Assembly: GCA_025594325.1 (NCBI GenBank)
Contig: JANHCV010000005.1
Location: 585,501 to 649,500 of the forward strand
Source of the DNA: Blastocladiella emersonii ATCC 22665
Taxonomy: Eukaryota > Blastocladiomycota > Blastocladiomycetes > Blastocladiales > Blastocladiaceae
DNA length: 64,000 bases
Reading direction: 5' to 3'
Each line of letters begins with the position of its first letter. The first letter of the stretch is position 1. Positions 1 to 10,390 of this stretch are shown here, piece by piece. A program made the translations under genes and the position numbers. The notes beneath the pieces are model-generated. The model was not told the origin of the DNA, did not search any database, and was given only the letters and a program-made list of their open reading frames with translations.

Positions 1-1548
1 TGTACCCGAACCGCGGCTGCGCGACACCGCCCACAGTGTCCCCGCCGCCGGCGGCCACCGCGCGCGCGGCAGCTGCAGCGAGTACGGACGACGGCGACGC
101 GAACGCGGCCATCATTCCGCTCGCACCCGAACTCGACGCCGTGGACACGACGGGCTCCTCGTCAAGATCCATACGGCTGAACGCAAGACTCGCGCCCTGG
201 ATATTGATCGGCAGCGGGACCTGCCGCCCCGCGTTCCCCGGGATCTGCCACGCGGCGTTGGTCCGCACGGGCGTGCTGCGGAGCGACGCGGGCTGCGAGG
301 GAGGCGGGCTCGGGTCGTGCGAGTACGCGGTCGTGCGCGCGCGTTTGTGCGGCCCGCCGGCACCTCCCCCAGAACTGCCGGTGCTGCTGCCCGGCCGGCT
401 GCCCTGGCTGCCCTGGTCCGACAGCGACGAGGTGCGCGTGCGTTTGCCCAGCACGACGGGCGGCGGGGACGTCGCGCGGGCGAGCGGGACGAGGGTGCGC
501 GGGGAGCGCGCCGAGTTGGCGGCGGCGGCGGCGGAGCCGAACGGGAGCGGCGACGGGAAGGAGAGGACCGTCGGGGAGGGTGTCGCCGAGGACGCGGGCG
601 ACGGCGTGTACACGGCCTGGTTCGACGGGTTCAGGTGCGAGCCGCTGCGTGGGCCGCGGCGGTGGAAGATGACGACCTGGTCCTAGACACGCGGTTTCGG
701 AAGTTAGAGTGGGGAGGGTGAGACCGATACGAGCGCGAACGTACCGGATCCTTCATGACGGTATCCCCCTCATCGTCCTCGACCGTGGCCTCGAGCGCGA
801 CCGTAATGTCCTCCTGGACCACGGCCTCGCCGACGCGCTCGCGCTCCGCGATCTTGGACTCTTCGAGCAGCAGCCGCGACAGACGCTTGAGCGGGTTCTT
901 CTACTCGTCAACGACGCGTCAGAATCCACCCGTCTCCCACATACTGGGCCCACGCGTGCGTACCGTCGCACTCTTCCCCGCGACTCTCGCGAGCGGATCC
1001 TCCTCATCCATGGCCAAACTCATACTCGAGCTCGCGGCGCTGAGCGGGTCGGACCCGCGGCGCTGGCGCACGAGCGACGGCGGCACGGGTCCCGCAATCT
1101 CGCCGCCCGACGACGACGCGAGCGACATGGCGGACCCGGACCCCTGGCTGCCCACGTCGTCTACTTCATCCTCGCGGTCGCGGTCCCGCTCGCGGTCGTG
1201 AAACGTGCGCGGCACACGCGTCTCGGATGCGGACCGCAGCCGCGCGAGGTTCGCGGGCCGCAGCGGGTGGTTGAGGCGGCCGCGCGAGGACGGCGGCGGC
1301 GGGGGTGGCAGCGGGGTCGCGGTCTGGTGATGGTGCAGGAAGCCGTGCGCCGGGTACCGCGCGGCGGGCGGCGAACGCGGACCCATGCCGCCCGCGCCGG
1401 TGCTGAGGGAGAAGGCGGCGAACGACATGGACACGGTGCGGCTCGGGGTCTCGGGGGTCTGCGCGGCAGCGGCGGCGTTGGCGGTGGAGGGTGGGGGAGG
1501 CGGCGCGTCGGCGGGATGATAGCGCCGTGATGGGCGCGATGGATCCAT
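1..1548 (-). CDS. Pro/Ser-rich protein of unknown function (3' end outside window)
   Basis: Exons read on the minus strand: 1548-964, 900-745 and 682 down to the window edge, so the C-terminus is missing. Both introns (901-963 and 683-744) start GTACGC/GTACGT, end TAG and are phase 0. The visible 474 residues start MDPSRPSRRYHPADAPPPPP and are mostly low-complexity Pro, Ser, Ala and Arg. A charged RDRDRED patch follows at about residue 125. The best-ordered stretch is exon 2, a basic amphipathic segment (KNPLKRLSRLLLEESKIAER) followed by an acidic segment ending DTVMKDP. A possible basic nuclear-localisation patch (GKRTRTSS, then HKRARTT) lies in exon 3. I recognise no domain. The composition suggests a nuclear regulatory protein, but that is only inference from disorder and basic patches. 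Confidence 0.6.
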
Positions 1549-1867
1549 TGTGGAGAACGGGAGAGGGAGGGCGGGAGAGGTCTATATGAAGGTGGGAACG
1601 GGTTCGAGACGAGGCGAGGCGAGGCGAGGCGTGGGACGCTGCGGCGGTGCAAGTGGCGCGCGTTGCGGGTGCTTGCTACATGGAGCTGGACGCGGAGATC
1701 GCAGCCGCGAGATCGAGATTCATTGCTTGCTGTGCCGAGGCGATACGGGAGAGAGAGGAGAGGAGCGGGCGTGTGGCTCGCGTTGGTGGTCGGAGCAAGC
1801 GGAGTGGTCGACGCTTCTCCCAACTCTTCTTCTTCTTCCTTGAAAGACCACCAATCCTGACGAAACC

Positions 1868-2325
1868 ATGTCGCAAGTCTTTGCATACACCGAGTCCACG
1901 CACCCATGGAGCTACCTGAACCTCAAGCTGTGAGTTGATGCTGTCGCGCTGTCCGTTTCGATCGCATGGGAGACCCCCGCTCACCTACCCCGACACAGGT
2001 CAAGGTCGCTTGAACTCCTCGAGCTGCGCCAGCTGCTGCAGTCGGCGGCCACCGACACGCTGGGTCTGTTTGGTGGCGCCCTGCAGATGGACGTGCTCGC
2101 GCTGCGGGCCGGCGGGACCGAGGCGATTGTGCGGTTGCCGTCCGAGTACGTCGTCAAGCTGTACCTCGATCCCCTCGACACTAACGCACAGTGAGTTGTA
2201 GACACGCGACCGAGCTGTGGGGCGCGCTCGCGCTCGTGTCCGGGTTCGACAAGAAGCCGCTGCGGGTCACGGCCACGGACGCGGGAGCGTCGCTGGTCGG
2301 GCTCGGCGTCTCCGTTGACATCTAG
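1868..2325 (+). CDS. RPP14: Ribonuclease P/MRP protein subunit, RPP14 family
   Basis: Three short exons, 1868-1929, 1999-2145 and 2202-2325, encode 110 residues, close to the ~120 of human RPP14. Intron 1 starts GTGAGT; intron 2 starts GTACGT and contains CTAAC. The protein reads MSQVFAYTESTHPWSYLNLK, then LRQLLQSAATDTLGLFGGAL, MDVLAL, EAIVRLPSEHATELWGALAL and PLRVTATDAGASLVGLG. This follows the RPP14 pattern: a helix with LL..A...LFG, an alternating hydrophobic strand, AI-R-SE--LWSALTLL, and a final FRV-VSPFL-like strand. The family is a protein subunit of nuclear RNase P and RNase MRP, acting in tRNA 5' processing and rRNA maturation. The acceptor of exon 2 could also be 6 nt further on, removing two residues. 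The gene converges on panB (152 nt between stop codons). Confidence 0.7.
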
Positions 2326-2476
2326 CGCACAAGCGCGCAATAGTATAGTAACGACTAGTCCAAGAGTGGTATTGATGCCTAGGTGATGCGATAGGGAGAG
2401 AGAGTGCACTTGTGCGAGGGTGGGCTCCGGCGACGGGAGCGACAACAAAACTGCTGCGAGCGAGCGAGAGACACGA

Positions 2477-3556
2477 TCATGCCGACTCGGACTTCTTGCC
2501 CGCGGCGTGAGCAGCGACCATGGCCTCGAACTTGGCCTGCTCGTCAGCGGGCATCGGGTACGTGTGCTCCTGGGCGGGGAACGCGCCCGCCTTGACCTCG
2601 GCGCAGTACGCGCGCAGGGCCTCGGTCGTGACGGCCGACAGGTTGGCGTACTGCTTGCAGAACTTGGGCACGAACCGGTCAAAGATGCCCAGCATGTCCT
2701 GCTGCACGAGCACCTGGCCCGACGTGCCCGCGCCGGCCCCAATCCCAATGGTCGGGATCTGCAGGATCTGCGTGATGTGCGCCGCGACGGGCGCCGGGAT
2801 CGCCTCGATCACGATCGCGAAACATCCCGCGGCCTGCAGGGCCAGGGCGTCGTCGATGAGCAGCTGCGCCTGCGCGGCCGACTTGCCCTGGACGCGGAAC
2901 CCGCCGAGCATCGCGAGCCGCTGCGGCGTGAGCCCGATGTGGCCGAGCACCGGGATCCCCGCCCGCACGATCGCGCGCACCGTGTCGGCCATGTCGGCGC
3001 CGCCCTCCAGCTTGACGGCCTCCATGCGGCCCTCCTTGATGAACCGCGCGGCGTTGGCCACGGCGAGCTTCGGGTCGGCCTCGTAGCTGCCAAACGGCAT
3101 GTCGGCGACCATGAACGGGTGCTTGGCGCCGCGCGCCACGGCCTTGCAGTGGTGCAGCATCTCGTCCACGGTCACGCCGACCGTCGAGTCCATGCCCAGC
3201 GCCACCATGGCCAGCGAGTCGCCCACCAGCAGCGTGTCGGCGTGCGCACGGTCGACAAACAGGGCCGTCGGGTAGTCGTGCGCCGTCAGCATCGTGATCT
3301 TCTCGCCCCGCCGGTGCATCGCTGCCAGCGTCTGCAGCGTCACCTTCTTGCGCGGCTTCCCGCCAGCGGGCGTGGCCGCGGGAGCGTCGGCGGTCGGCGG
3401 GCGCGAGCTGTAGTGGCGGAGGCACACGGACGCGGCGGCGGTCGGGGTAGCCGAGCGGATCGCGGGCACGACAGCGGCAACCGAAGCCCCGCGGAGGGCA
3501 GGAGTGCAGCGCGCGGCCGCAGACGCGGTGCGGTGGGCGATCGTCACAGAGTACAT
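2477..3556 (-). CDS. panB: 3-methyl-2-oxobutanoate hydroxymethyltransferase, mitochondrial
   Basis: A single-exon gene of 359 residues. It transfers a hydroxymethyl group from methylene-tetrahydrofolate to alpha-ketoisovalerate, giving ketopantoate, the first committed step of pantothenate/CoA synthesis (EC 2.1.2.11). The first ~60 residues are rich in Arg, Ser and Ala without acids (MYSVTIAHRTASAAARC...RHYSSRP), a typical mitochondrial presequence that makes the protein longer than bacterial PanB (~264). The catalytic barrel runs from ~70 to 345. Metal-binding Asp113 (VGDSLAMV) and Asp152 (ADMPFGSY), substrate Lys182 (VKLEGG) and catalytic Glu251 (IVIEAIPAP) are all present, as are GHIGLTPQ and IGIGAG. 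In fungi the gene is also called ECM31. The reading frame is intact and GC-rich like its neighbours. Confidence 0.96.
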   Translation of the reverse strand: MYSVTIAHRTASAAARCTPALRGASVAAVVPAIRSATPTAAASVCLRHYSSRPPTADAPAATPAGGKPRKKVTLQTLAAMHRRGEKITMLTAHDYPTALFVDRAHADTLLVGDSLAMVALGMDSTVGVTVDEMLHHCKAVARGAKHPFMVADMPFGSYEADPKLAVANAARFIKEGRMEAVKLEGGADMADTVRAIVRAGIPVLGHIGLTPQRLAMLGGFRVQGKSAAQAQLLIDDALALQAAGCFAIVIEAIPAPVAAHITQILQIPTIGIGAGAGTSGQVLVQQDMLGIFDRFVPKFCKQYANLSAVTTEALRAYCAEVKAGAFPAQEHTYPMPADEQAKFEAMVAAHAAGKKSESA

Positions 3557-4492
3557 GGCAGGGTCGGCCGGGGGTCAGGGGCGGGCGGATCTCGGAGTAC
3601 GAGGCGCAGCAGTCGTCGTTAAGCGTGCGTCGGCAGATCGGGTTGACGAGTGGAGCGCTTGACAAGCGTGCCCTCTCGCTGCAAACCGGCGACGCCGGGG
3701 CGGCCCCGGCCGGCGTAGTGCGGGCAGTTGTTCGGTGCGTAATCTGCACGTGGGCGGCCGGCGCGTCTCTCGTTTTTAGCCGAGGATTCCGGCCTGCGCC
3801 ACCACGCCGCGTGACTGTGGCATCAGCGCGCGAGACGTTCAAAAAGCGCGGCGGTCACGACGCGGTGACATCACGGGCTCCAGTCGCGAATTTTTTTCCG
3901 CAGGGCGTCCGCCGCCGCCGCCGCGCCGCCGCCGCCCACGTCGCTGCAGGCGTGTCCCGCGGCCGCCACCCTGGAGGTCCCACGGTTCCCTGGTCAACCT
4001 TGTTCCGCGCGATCCGCTCTCTCTCTCCTCATCCAACCTCGGCCGTCTTTCCTCTGGTATGAATGTATCAAGCTATCACATGCAGCTGCCGGCCAGCCAG
4101 CCTCGTGCTCGTGCCACCATGGATTCGATCCTCTGCGTGAGAGCGCGCCGCGCCACCTTGGCATGCAGCATGGCGCCCGCGGTCTGGATGGGTTCGCGAA
4201 GCGACGCACGCCGGGCCGACTTTGACGTTGGGGCGTGGCGCCACCCCGACCCCACCACGCGCCGTGCCTGGGCTGGTCGGAGCCCCCAGCCTCGCGCGCC
4301 GCGCGCTGCCGTCGCATGAGTGGCACGGCGCGTGCCGCGCGACGCGACGCCGAGACGAGACGAGCTGGGTGTCCTGGCTGCGTGTGATCCGCTACCCCGA
4401 GGTGCCCGCGACCCGCCCTAACCTTGTTCCTCCCGCGCCCCCTCCCCGCTAGCTCTGACGACGCCAGGTCTCTCCCTCTCCTCCCCGATCCC
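3557..4492. other. Intergenic region between divergent panB and ELO genes
   Basis: About 940 bases between two divergently transcribed genes. I see no convincing exon. Pyrimidine-rich stretches near 4017-4052 and 4425-4490 look like promoter/5'UTR sequence of the elongase gene. Several short open frames here are GC-driven and overlap one another. Confidence 0.5.
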
Positions 4493-5458
4493 ATGTCGTC
4501 CATCACGTCCCAAATCCTCGCGGCGCTGCCCGAGCCCGTCGTGACGCCGATGCTGCGGCACGCGTACGCGACGGTGGTCGGCGCGCCGCTCGAGACCTTC
4601 GAGTTTGCGCAGGCGCCGCTGTCCGATCCGACGCTCGTGTTCGGGTCCGGGCTCGTGTACCTGTTGGTCATCTTCGGCGGGCAGGCGGTGATGCGCGCGT
4701 TCGGTGTCGGCCAGTCGCTCGGCCCGGCGCTCAAGTACCCGTTTGTCATTCACAACTTCTTCCTGTCGTTCCTGTCGCTGGTGCTGTTCATCGGGCACCT
4801 CGAGAACGTGGTGCCGATCGTCCTGCGCCACGGCCTGTTCCACGCGCTGTGCCACCCGGCCGGGTTCACCAAGGAGCTCGCGGTCCTCTACTACCTCAAC
4901 TACCTGACCAAGTACTACGAGCTCATCGACACCGTGTTCCTGGTGCTCAAGGGCAAGCCGCTCGAGTTCCTGCACTGGTACCACCACTCGCTCACCATGA
5001 TCCTGTGCTACACGCAGCTCGACGGCACCCCGACCGTCCAGTGGGTCCCGATCCTCCTCAACCTGTTCGTGCACGTCGTCATGTACTACTACTACGCGCT
5101 GTCGGCCCTCAAGATCCGCGTCTGGTGGAAGCAGTACATCACCACCCTCCAGATCACCCAGTTCGTCCTCGACCTCGCCGCCATCTACTACGCCGCCTAC
5201 TACGCCACCTACTTCCACTGGCGCCCGCTCGTTCCCACGCCCGTCGCCGACGCCCTCGGCCTCCCCCTCGAGGCTACCAAGCAGTGCACCGGGTCCCTCA
5301 CCGCCGCTTACTTTGGCTGCGCCCTCCTCACCTCCTACCTCCTCCTCTTCATCCGCTTCTTCATCAAGACCTACATCACCAAGCCCGCGGCCGCCGCCAA
5401 GGCGCCCGCGGCCAAGGGCAAGGGCAAGGGTAAGGGCGGCAAGGCCAAGACCGAGTAA
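4493..5458 (+). CDS. ELO-family very-long-chain fatty acid elongase (3-ketoacyl-CoA synthase)
   Basis: The protein has 321 residues. I start at ATG 4493 (MSSITSQILAALPEP); an in-frame GTG-type extension upstream is non-coding in appearance. ELO enzymes condense malonyl-CoA with acyl-CoA in the ER membrane, the rate-setting step of fatty acid elongation. The HxxHH box is HWYHH (His161, 164, 165), preceded by the conserved KYYELIDTVFLVLKGKPLEFL and followed by a VMYYYYAL membrane motif. Several hydrophobic spans (about 48-65, 86-104, 168-200, 205-240, 295-315) fit the 6-7 TM fold. The C-terminus is a lysine-rich tail (GKGKGKGKGGKAKTE), consistent with ER retrieval through dilysine-like signals. 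It cannot be assigned to ELO1, ELO2 or ELO3 from sequence alone. A polyadenylation signal AATAAA follows at 5526. Confidence 0.93.
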   Translation: MSSITSQILAALPEPVVTPMLRHAYATVVGAPLETFEFAQAPLSDPTLVFGSGLVYLLVIFGGQAVMRAFGVGQSLGPALKYPFVIHNFFLSFLSLVLFIGHLENVVPIVLRHGLFHALCHPAGFTKELAVLYYLNYLTKYYELIDTVFLVLKGKPLEFLHWYHHSLTMILCYTQLDGTPTVQWVPILLNLFVHVVMYYYYALSALKIRVWWKQYITTLQITQFVLDLAAIYYAAYYATYFHWRPLVPTPVADALGLPLEATKQCTGSLTAAYFGCALLTSYLLLFIRFFIKTYITKPAAAAKAPAAKGKGKGKGGKAKTE

Positions 5459-5525
5459 ACGGTGGCCGATGCTGTCGCTCGTCGCGCAGGCCAGTTGCAC
5501 AACTCGATTCACATGTTCTATCTGC

Positions 5526-5531
5526 AATAAA
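5526..5531 (+). terminator. AATAAA polyadenylation signal of the elongase gene
   Basis: A perfect AATAAA lies 68 nt after the elongase stop codon, followed by AATAG repeats, in an otherwise GC-rich background. Confidence 0.6.
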
Positions 5532-5759
5532 TATCAATAGCTTATCACCCTCCTCGCGCCTCTAATCCGTGCCTGCGCTCCTTTACGCGGTCGGCGGCGG
5601 CCAGCGAGCGGACGCGCGCGGATCCCTTGCGCCACATGCGAGACGGTCAGCTGATGCGTTCGGGGTTGAGACAGGTGTCGCTCCACGTCCCTTCCGCATC
5701 CCCTATCCGCATCAATCCATGTATCACCGGCTTCCATGTAACTTGTGACTTGCTGCATC

Positions 5760-8700
5760 ATGTATCGACTATCCCGCTTCACCGCCCGAACCGGTGGCCC
5801 GCCCATCCACGGCCTGCTTCGGCCGAGAGTCACGCCGGCCATCGCCAGCGGCACTTTGACCCGCGTCGGCCGCTTCGCGCACACCGAGGAGCGCATCGCG
5901 ATTGACTTGTTTGCGAAGCATCCCCCTCCGCCGCCGATGCCCGTGTCGCCTCCCTCGCCTCCCGCACCGCCAGCCCCGTCGGGCAAGCTCTCCAGGCATC
6001 TTAAAGCCTACGTCAACCTCATTCCTCCTCACTCGGGCGTCGCGGATACCTGCCTTCGCATAAAGGGCGCGGCGAATGCGGGCAGCGACCAGGTCTTCAA
6101 TCTGCTTGCTCGCTCATGGCCCGCCGATGTGCGCCCGGACCCTCGCGCGCTGGTGGAACTCGCATTCTACCTCGCCGAGTCCCGTGTGTCCCGCGAGCAG
6201 CTGCGCTCCATGGCCGTCACGTCGCAGGGCACCCCGATCCACATGTTCTTCCGCGAGCTCGCCGAATTGGACGTGCTGCCGTCGACCGAGACCGAGATCG
6301 TCCTGGCCGTCCTCGCTTGCTCGCCGAGTTTTGCCGAGGGAGGCACTTCGCTCATGCTCTTCTTCAGTCCCTTCCTCAACAGTGCGGCCAAAGCGGACCC
6401 GAAATTCGAAGCCCGCATGATCGACTTCCAGCGGCAGTACGTCGCGAGACACTCGCCGCTTCAGCCAGACGACGCCTGCATCGTGCTGCTGGTCCGGATG
6501 TATCGCAAACTTCGGTACAACGACGCCGCCATCGAACTCTTGCCCAATCTGCCCCCTGAACTGGGACTTCCGATGAAGGGTTACCTCATGTCCACGGCCG
6601 AGGTTTCGCGTCGCACCAAGCTGAAGGTTAAGAAGGTTGCTTTTGGCGCGCAGGATTCAGCAGCTTCGGATGCTGCACCGGCTGGCTCCTCGGACGCGGT
6701 GTCAGCGAAACCGGCGGCCGCGCCGTCTCCTACACCGACTTCGGACGACTCTTGGACTTCCGACGACGCTGCCGCCTTGACCCCAATTCTTCACATCGCG
6801 GGGGCCGCGAGCTTGATCAAGTCAATTCCGAACCAATCCGCCGATTCCGCGCCTTTACCGTCACCCGTTGCAAAGGCGAAGGTGGGTCGAGCAAAATCAG
6901 CTCGCGCTTCCCGTCGCGCGGAGGACGCCAAGGCTTCGCCGGCTTCGCCGGCTTCGCCGGCTTCGCAAGCCGCTAAAGCCGTGGAATCTTATTTCGCCGC
7001 GGCTCAAGCGGACTCGATTTCTGTTGCTGCTGAGGGTTTGTCGACCTCGGCTGCTGCCGAACCTTTGCAGGCCGTTCAGGTCACGGATTCGATTGCCGCC
7101 GCTACTCCCGACTTGGTCGCTAAACCCACGCTCTCGTCCGAACCTGCGCCAGCTTCGCTCTTACCCACACCTTCGCCCGATGCTGCACCAGCTCCTTCCT
7201 TACCCAAGGTGATTCCAGCTGCAACACCCGCCGCTGAAGCCGAAAGCCCCGAGGTGCAGCACGAGGAGCAGCAGCCGGCTTCCCGGCCCGTTGACTGGTC
7301 GTTCCTCCCCGATTCGGTGCTCAACGAGTCGGACAAGTTCCGCATTTACCTTGAGCAGCAACCCGACATCTGTTCGCTCGTCGCCGACTTCCAGGCGCGC
7401 GGCGGTCGCCGCACCGCGTGCGCCCAGTTTGTCGTCGCGCTCTCCACCACGCTTGATCGCCAGCACTCTCGCTGGGGCACGGCTGCCCCTGCCGCCGTTC
7501 CGGTCGCCGTTCAGAGCCAATCGCAGGGACTCGACCCGAGGACCGTGACGCAGGCCGCGAGCCAGTGGGTTGCGCTTCTCGCGCAGGCACCGGACCTCAC
7601 GCTCGACGACTGGAAGGCGATGCTCACCCACACGCACCCGCTGGCTATCGTGACGACGGCCGCGTTTGAGGTACGCTTGCAACCGGTCTCCGCCGCGTGG
7701 GTTCCTGGGTGCTCACCACCGCTTTTTTCCGTGTAGCATCGATCGCGTCTCGATCTCTACTCGCAGCAGGTCGTCGTCCTGTGGGACGCATGGCTCCGGC
7801 TCGAGCACGGCATGCTCCCCAAGCGGGCACCGCAGTGGCTCCAGTCGTCGGTCGAGACGTACCGCAAGTACACGGAGCTCGGTCCCGCCCTGCTTGACGT
7901 GTACAAGCGCAACCCCGAGGCGCAGCTCTCGTCCAAGACGCGGCTCACGCTCGGCCGCCTGATCATCACGCTCGACGAGACCGACTTGCTCCGTGAGCTC
8001 CTTGAACGCCCGCCCGCGCACTCCACTGCCGCCGCGAGCAAGCACCGTGTCTCGCCGAGCGACCGCAAGCTCGCGCCCGGGTACCTCGCGCGCCAGCTCC
8101 TCATGTCCGCGGAATCCGTGAGCCCCGGCGCCACGCTGCTCCTCGCACAGACCGCCGAGCGCCACGGCGAGCTCATGCGCGCGCTGTCGTTCCGCGGCGT
8201 CATGGACCGCGTCGCCGACAAGGTCTCGCGCATCGAGACGCCCGAGGCCGCCGCGACCGTCATCCGCATGTTTGACATTGCGCGCGCCAACGACATCCCG
8301 ATCTCCTATCTCACCGTGCACGCGGTGATGCGCGCCCTCAACACGCTCGCGGTCGAGGGCAACGTGCGCAGCATCCTCCTCGAGATGGCCCGCTTCTACC
8401 ACGAGATGCAGTCCGTCTACGGCGTCAAGCCGCGCTGGGACACGTACCAGCGGCTCCTCGGCGCACACCTCCACCACATCGAGGTGCGCGGCGCCCAGTT
8501 CTTCTTCTACGAGCGCCACAACTACGTTGTCGAGGCCGCGCTCAAGTCGGCCGCCGAATCGAGCAGCAGCAGCAGCAACGGCGGCAGTAAAAGCGACGCG
8601 GCTGTCCCCGAGCTCGCGATCGCGACCAACTTTGCGCGGTCGCTGCACCTCGATCCGATGGCCGCGCAGCTGCTCGACCTCGTGACCCGGACGCGCGACT

Positions 8701-8939
8701 GGCGCGAGTCCGTGAAACTGTTCGAGTTCCTGCGCGACCAGGGGTACCCCGTCACGGTGCCGATGCTCGAGTCCGTCGCCGACGCGTACCTGCGGCAGCG
8801 CCGGTGGGACCACCGGTTCGCCGAGTACGCGACCATGGTCTCGGATGTCGCGTACGCCAACGCGCTCGTGTTCCTCGTCGTCGCGGGCGGGACGGTCCTG
8901 GATCATGTGCGTGTCGCGATGGGGGCTGTTAGCGGATGA
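5760..8939 (+). CDS. Mitochondrial PPR-like (helical repeat) protein
   Basis: Two exons, 5760-7670 and 7737-8939, are separated by a 66-nt intron (GTACGC...GTGTAG, phase 0) and give ~1037 residues. An ATG 15 nt upstream (5745) is in frame, but MYRLSRFTARTGG gives a better Arg-rich mitochondrial presequence. Residues ~75-290 and the whole second exon are alpha-helical and repeat-like (for example ILLEMARFYHEMQSVYG, then KPRWDTYQRLLGAHLH), resembling PPR units. A low-complexity Ala/Pro/Ser linker occupies ~290-510 and contains an SPA repeat at 6935-6968. Helical-repeat proteins of this kind act in mitochondrial RNA processing or translation. No specific target can be assigned. The alternative is a TPR-type scaffold. 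Confidence 0.65.
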
Positions 8940-9104
8940 TGAATAGATGATTGAGCTGATTGAAAAAACGCATTGCGAGGTGTATTCGCGAACAACCAAA
9001 TGCGAGCGCTCGCATGCAAGTGGCGCGACGCGTCGCGCGCGCTCAGGTCGAGCTAAACGGGTTCGAGAAAACCCATAGTATGTACTCTGGTCCGAACCAA
9101 CCCG

Positions 9105-10375
9105 TCACTCCTCGCCCACCTCGTCCTCTTCAAAATCATCGAGAACATGCCCATCCTTGAGCGGCGTGTACGCCGCCGCGCGACACAACATGTCCGCGCC
9201 CACCTCGCTGATCCACGTCTGGCCGAGATCGAGCTTGACGAGGTCGCGCGGGAGGTTCTTGAAAAGAAGGACCGTAGTCTCGTCGGTGACCACGTTGTTG
9301 CGCAGGCACAGCTCGCGCAGCGTCGCGGGCAGCGCCGGGATCACATCAACCAGCATCTCGTCATCGAGGTCCACTCGTTCAAGGTACAGCTCCTTCAGCT
9401 GCGGTGGCATGCGCTTTGCTAGAATAAGCATCCCGGCATGACCGAGGGACGCGTTTTTTGACAGGTCAAGCGACTCCAAGCACGGCAAGCGCATCAAGTA
9501 GTCGTCCAGCTCGGCCGGGCTGACCCACGCCTTGAACATGCGCAGCGCCGTGAGCCCGCGCGGCAGAAGGCTCGCGAGCTGGTGGTGGCTCGAGTCGCGG
9601 TTGTAGTAGGCGACGGAGAGCGAGCGGAGGTGCGCGCAGTCACCCTGGAGCGCGCGGATGACCGCGTGCACGGCGCGCTGGCTTTCAAGAGAGCAGGCAA
9701 CGCGAAGATCGATCAGCCCCGCGGGCAAGCGCCAGTACAGCTCGACTTTGGTCGTCACGTCGCCCAGCTCGTTGTTGTCGATGTGCAAGACTTGGAGGCC
9801 TGGCGGGAGGACCGGCGAGATGGCCTCAAAGCCGCTGCCCGTGAGCCCTGTGTACCCGAGATCAAGCGAGACGAGGGTCGGCGGGAGCGCGTGGACAATC
9901 AGCGCGAGACCGGCATCGCCGATCCGACAGCGGTCGAGGGCGAGCGAAGTGAGGGTAATGGGGAGCGAGGCCAAGAGCGTGACCATGGCCCAAGGCGACC
10001 CGGCGCCGCCAGTGATTTTGAGAGACTTGAGTGCCAGCGGCCACGCCCAGCCGTCAAACGAGTCGCGCGGCAGAGTCTTTTCGAACCAGTGTCCATCGAG
10101 CGTGATCTGCGTCAGCGTGCGAGGGAAGCGGAAAGCCAGCAGCCGGGTGAGGTCGTAGACGCACAACTCGATTTCAAGCGTTGTCAGACGCACGACTCGA
10201 TTTCAAGCGTTGTCAGCTTGCACTCGGGACTAGCCAACGCAAAATTGAAAGCCTTGATCCCGTCCACGGTGATGAGTTCGTCCTTGAGCACAAGCGAGTG
10301 CATTCGGCCGTCGGCGATAGCCACGAAGTTCAAGTAAATACCTGCGTTCAGGACGGGTGGGGTTCCGTACGTGTT
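9105..10375 (-). pseudogene. LRR exon of a broken F-box-like/LRR paralogue (29-bp duplication frameshift)
   Basis: This is the second exon of a family member whose first exon is now fused to the next gene upstream. The exon starts at an acceptor CTCCAG (with TACTAAC branch site) and reads YGTPPVLNAGIYLNFVAIAD, ITVDGIKAFNFALASPECKL and then LTTLEIESCV, where a perfect-length 29-nt tandem duplication (10159-10187 / 10188-10216) shifts the frame into TGA. Without the duplication the exon is exactly 1242 nt (414 codons), matching intact paralogues. The open frame resumes at 10193 and runs 362 residues of leucine-rich repeats with an acidic tail (DDFEEDEVGEE). Intact family members probably act as substrate-binding F-box proteins. 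This copy is a recent null allele unless an internal start is used. Confidence 0.8.
10159..10216. repeat. 29-bp tandem duplication inside an LRR exon
   Basis: Two adjacent 29-nt copies starting ACGCAC and ending TTGTCAG differ at a single base (A/G at copy position 7). The duplication is absent from the four paralogous exons in this window and is the inactivating lesion of the gene. Confidence 0.9.
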
Positions 10376-10390
10376 CTGGAGAGATGGGTG

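Noticed and set aside
919-963. GTATGT donor at 949 for intron 1 of the first gene
   Set aside because: It gives the wrong phase for exon 2. GTACGC at 963 keeps the frame.
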